Under the pieces are notes generated by a model that was not told where the DNA came from, did no database searches, and was given only the letters and a program-made list of their open reading frames with translations. This document shows positions 32,142 to 34,764 of a stretch of 34,764 nucleotides of DNA, piece after piece. The position numbers and the translations under genes are program-made. Numbering within the stretch: position 1 is the first letter of the stretch; each line of letters begins with the position of its first letter. The stretch comes from an uncultured Verrucomicrobiales bacterium (lineage in GTDB: Bacteria > Verrucomicrobiota > Verrucomicrobiia > Verrucomicrobiales > Akkermansiaceae): assembly GCA_937928735.1 (NCBI GenBank), contig CALFVF010000021.1, forward strand, positions 1 through 34,764, in the 5' to 3' direction.

Positions 32142-33326
32142 TTATTGCGCCTCCACCTTGTCTCCAAGTAATCGGTAAACTTCAGCACTAGCCGCCAAAA
32201 AGGCACCGATCCCATACACCTCTGTCTTATCAGGAAAGGAATCACCCGGAGCCGCCCCCACTGGCTGAACATAGCCTAACATTCCTTCTGGTGTGACACA
32301 TTGCTCTAATGCCCTCCACGCTCTAAGAACAATAGGCTCATACACATCACGCTCTAGCAGCCCATGATTTATCCCCCATGCAAGGCCAAAACAGAAGAAC
32401 GACGTACCACTAGTCTCCTTAATCGGATAACCCTCCACACCACCGAGAACCCCCATACTCCAAGTTCCGTCTTCACGTTGAGACTTCCGAATGCTCTCAG
32501 CCATTTGTTGGTAAAGCTTGAGATAGAATGCTCGCCCTTTCCATTCACTCGGGAGGTCAGGAATCATCAGGGCAAGCCCACCAAAGACCCAGCCATTGCC
32601 ACGAGCCCAGTAGACATTCTGCCCATTCTCTTCTCGTCGAGATACATAAGACGAATCACGCCAGAATAGCTGATCTTCTGGATTCCAGAGTAAGTCATAA
32701 CTCGCATGATATTCTTGATCCATGAACTCAAGATACTTCTTATCACCCGTGTGCTTAGCAAGGCGCGCCCACACAGGTGGCGCCATAAAAAGCGCATCAC
32801 ACCAACCCCAGCGATCATGACAATCACTCTGCACAATGCCCTTTCCATAAGATGTCCATTCCATTGATCCTGTCTTGGGGTTCACTAGAATCCAATCAAA
32901 GGCCTCTTGAGTTGACTCTAACATCGCCTCATCACCCAATTCTTCATACAGATTTAAATAAAACTGCCCCACAGCATGATCATCCGCATGGTAAGGTCTC
33001 CGGTGAAGTTTCCAGTTATTACGGCTACCTATCGTTCTTAACCAATCTGTGTACTTCCCAGAATCTTCAGCGACATGCCTCCACTGATCCATTCCCACAT
33101 AAAGAGCTGCCATCTGCCAAGACAGGTCATGATAGTTTCTATTGTTCGACCACTTTTTCCCATTAAGAGCTCTATATTTTCCGTGTTCGTCGAAAGTGCG
33201 CATTTGCCAATCAGCCACCTTTTCTCCTAAAGCACGCACAGACTCAGCCGTAGGCTCAGCCGCGAATAATAGATTCAACGTACTCAGTACATAGAGTAAA
33301 CAGAAAGTGCTCCAGACATTCTTCAT
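32142..33326 (-). CDS. Secreted GH105 family hydrolase (unsaturated uronyl hydrolase type)
   Basis: Glycoside hydrolase of the YteR/YesR kind, which removes unsaturated uronic acid from the ends of oligosaccharides made by polysaccharide lyases. The signal peptide is MKNVWSTFCLLYVLSTLNLL, so I start at 33326; an upstream ATG at 33356 adds ten polar residues. The (alpha/alpha)6 barrel carries YHADDHAVGQFYLNLY and the likely catalytic aspartate in DRWGWCDALFMAPPVW, then YWARGNGWVFGGLA and KETSGTSFFCFGLAWG. It stands alone, without a lyase or sugar transporter beside it. Rhamnogalacturonan, ulvan or similar polyanionic glycans are possible sources. Confidence 0.9.
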   Translation of the reverse strand: MKNVWSTFCLLYVLSTLNLLFAAEPTAESVRALGEKVADWQMRTFDEHGKYRALNGKKWSNNRNYHDLSWQMAALYVGMDQWRHVAEDSGKYTDWLRTIGSRNNWKLHRRPYHADDHAVGQFYLNLYEELGDEAMLESTQEAFDWILVNPKTGSMEWTSYGKGIVQSDCHDRWGWCDALFMAPPVWARLAKHTGDKKYLEFMDQEYHASYDLLWNPEDQLFWRDSSYVSRREENGQNVYWARGNGWVFGGLALMIPDLPSEWKGRAFYLKLYQQMAESIRKSQREDGTWSMGVLGGVEGYPIKETSGTSFFCFGLAWGINHGLLERDVYEPIVLRAWRALEQCVTPEGMLGYVQPVGAAPGDSFPDKTEVYGIGAFLAASAEVYRLLGDKVEAQ

Positions 33327-33540
33327 GAGTTTGGTTCTGTGGTTGGGTAATTTCATCGTTTCACAAATGCTACACCACCTCTTCCAGCAAGACTTTCAGA
33401 GACAATCATATCCGTAACAGATTTTGACTTTGAGGAGCAAGGCCGAACCTCTTTCACTAAATTTAGCACTTCAAAGATTTCTAGTGTCTTTGGAATGACA
33501 CATATCTTAATAAGGCTCGTCCTTGAATCTATTCAAAGTA

Positions 33541-34122
33541 CTACTTACCAATAATCCTCCGGAAGGTGAGACTCATACGCGGTGTATCGACTCGCTTCAT
33601 TTTCGGCAGGCAATGCCACCAGTACTTTTGACACTCCCCCTTCATAACTAGTAAACTCCCGGGCTTTAAAAAGACATCCACCACTGTCTTATCGCGTTTA
33701 TGCTTCAGTTTAAATTTTCTCTCCACTCCTAGACTCATGACCGCAATATACGGTTTCTCACCCAACTCTACTTCATCATCACTATGCCAGCCCATGCCTT
33801 CCTCACCACTGTGGTACAAATTTCCTAAACAGGAATTAAACTTTTGATTCAGTTGAGTTTCTAATTTCAGCTTTAAGGCCAATACAAGGGGGTGCCACTC
33901 AATAGGGCTCTTTCTCGTACCAGAGTAGGTGTAATCACATCCTTCATCACCAAACCAAATCACTTTTCGCGCTGTCGTTATCTGTTTTCCAAACATCGTC
34001 AGTTCGTCCCCTTGCCACTGCTCTAGTAAACTTAAGTCCTCATACATATTTACTGCTTCAGAATAAGGTAGAACATTATCTTCTAATAGAACCTCACCAT
34101 CATAATCGATCACCTTATCCAT
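33541..34122 (-). CDS. AlkB-like 2-oxoglutarate/Fe(II) dioxygenase
   Basis: The 193-residue protein matches AlkB-family dioxygenases, which remove methyl groups from damaged nucleic acid bases by oxidation. Iron ligands are His113 and Asp115 in MGWHSDDE and His170 in WWHCLPK; Arg182 and Arg188 in TPRMSLTFR hold 2-oxoglutarate. NLYHSGEEGMGWHSDDE is characteristic of the ALKBH2/3-like group. It lies downstream of the rRNA operon on the same strand, past that operon's terminator. Substrate preference (DNA or RNA) cannot be read here. Confidence 0.92.
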   Translation of the reverse strand: MDKVIDYDGEVLLEDNVLPYSEAVNMYEDLSLLEQWQGDELTMFGKQITTARKVIWFGDEGCDYTYSGTRKSPIEWHPLVLALKLKLETQLNQKFNSCLGNLYHSGEEGMGWHSDDEVELGEKPYIAVMSLGVERKFKLKHKRDKTVVDVFLKPGSLLVMKGECQKYWWHCLPKMKRVDTPRMSLTFRRIIGK

Positions 34123-34279
34123 ACGCTAATGATACACTCTCACTGGTATCATGCAGCTCATCTTTTCCCTCTTCTCATGTTCGAGTATCGTATTTATAGG
34201 ATTTCTCTTGAGAAAACTGGTGTGAGCTTGAGTTAGCGCAATGAGTTAGTGACTCAGATTAGTGATTCGATCCAGACAC

Positions 34280-34316
34280 AAAAAAGCCCACTACGAGTTC
34301 TTCACTCATAGTGGGC
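34280..34316 (-). terminator. Rho-independent terminator of the rRNA operon
   Basis: On the minus strand GCCCACTA pairs with TAGTGGGC, with a further GAGT/ACTC stacked inside after one T.G wobble (34286-34316), and TTTTTT follows (34280-34285). It comes 8 bases after the 5S gene and ends the operon. Confidence 0.93.
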
Positions 34317-34324
34317 ACATTAAA

Positions 34325-34437
34325 CTGGCGACGACCTACTCTCACGGGACCTATCGTCCAACTACCATCGGCGCTAAGGTGTTTCACTTCCGGGTTCGGA
34401 ACGGGACCGGGTGGTTCCACCTTGCTATGGTCACCAG
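34325..34437 (-). rRNA. rrf: 5S ribosomal RNA
   Basis: The minus strand begins CTGGTGACCATAGCAAGGTG and ends GAGAGTAGGTCGTCGCCAG, with the complementary ends CTGG/CCAG of helix I and the conserved CCGTTCCGAACCCGGAAGTG core. Length is 113 bases. It is the last gene of the rRNA operon, followed by a terminator. Confidence 0.95.
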
Positions 34438-34729
34438 ATTCCTACTAGTTTTCCTGTCGATGAGTTCTTACTTTTAATTGGTTTAAGTACTGACTCTAGG
34501 TTCTAGCAGACTTCTAGTGAGCTTAGCTTATTTAGCTTTTGTCATTAGTTTGATGTTTGTATCGATTGCTTTGAGTTGTTCACTGACAACCATATAGAGT
34601 GTACTTGATGTTTTTTCTGCCTACTTGCTTCATATCTTTGATATGAGGCTTTACGTTTCTTACACTGAGCTCATGTCTTGAGGTCATTGGCTTCTACTTT
34701 AATTATAAGTATGGAGAGCAAATGATGGA
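34438..34729 (-). other. 23S-5S internal spacer
   Basis: This spacer of about 290 bases is AT-rich, contains no tRNA that I can see, and holds a hairpin CATATC-TTT-GATATG (34631-34645) that could be a processing site. It is long for a 23S-5S spacer. Confidence 0.6.
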
Positions 34730-34764
34730 ATCAAGCCAAGCGGATGATTAGTACTGGTGAGCTA
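34730..34764 (-). rRNA. rrl: 23S ribosomal RNA, 3' end only
   Basis: The minus strand reads TAGCTCACCAGTACTAATCA, then TCCGCTTGGCTTGA, the conserved 3' end of bacterial 23S rRNA. The gene continues past the right edge. The exact mature end is approximate. Confidence 0.88.

Noticed and set aside
34262..34477. A 71-residue plus-strand ORF at the right end
   Set aside because: It is antisense to the 5S rRNA gene and its terminator.

Overview
The window looks like a chromosome segment of a member of the Verrucomicrobiota (Verrucomicrobiae, of the Rubritalea/Persicirhabdus kind). The reasons are a secreted PVC-type membrane-bound dehydrogenase fused to a CxxCH haem domain, a long-form IspG, a PEP-CTERM tail protein, a DUF58/DUF4381 pair, a moxR-DUF58-transglutaminase cluster, and starts that mostly lack a clear Shine-Dalgarno sequence. 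This placement is an inference from gene content; no search was run.

Layout. 1-949 (-) is the 5' part of a secreted RTX-like calcium-binding protein that runs off the left edge. 1339-1859 (-) is a yefM-yoeB toxin-antitoxin pair with a perfect palindrome at its promoter. 2.1-8.9 kb holds arsS (radical SAM), rph, ispG, trmD and the dehydrogenase-cytochrome. 9.0-13.8 kb holds a small membrane protein, menB, an msrA read through an in-frame TGA, a cell-wall amidase and an unknown gene. 13.9-17.8 kb holds DUF58-DUF4381, an AEC transporter, trpA and a DUF1802 gene. 18.3-24.1 kb is biosynthetic: coaX plus a ROK kinase, ilvA, then leuCD. 24.2-27.3 kb has a secreted C39-like peptidase and an ammonium transporter with a near-consensus sigma-54 promoter and a strong terminator. 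27.4-27.6 kb is a MITE-like element. 27.7-32.1 kb has a PEP-CTERM protein and the moxR-DUF58-transglutaminase operon. 32.1-34.8 kb has a secreted GH105 hydrolase, an AlkB-like dioxygenase, and the 3' end of an rRNA operon on the minus strand (terminator, 5S, end of 23S).

The most notable item is msrA at 10549-11313. An ordinary ORF search splits it, because the catalytic cysteine codon of the GCFWG motif is TGA, giving GLG-(TGA)-FWG. The frame is open and conserved on both sides, and a three-tiered hairpin with a G-first apical loop lies 20 nt after the TGA. It therefore reads as a selenocysteine-containing, membrane-anchored methionine sulfoxide reductase with a bacterial SECIS element.

Functional links visible here: ilvA and leuCD serve branched-chain amino acids, divergently arranged around 21.77-21.97 kb. 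The amt gene appears to be under nitrogen (sigma-54) control. Two separate DUF58 loci each carry a different half of the usual MoxR/vWA-type gene set. No tRNA gene or CRISPR array was seen.
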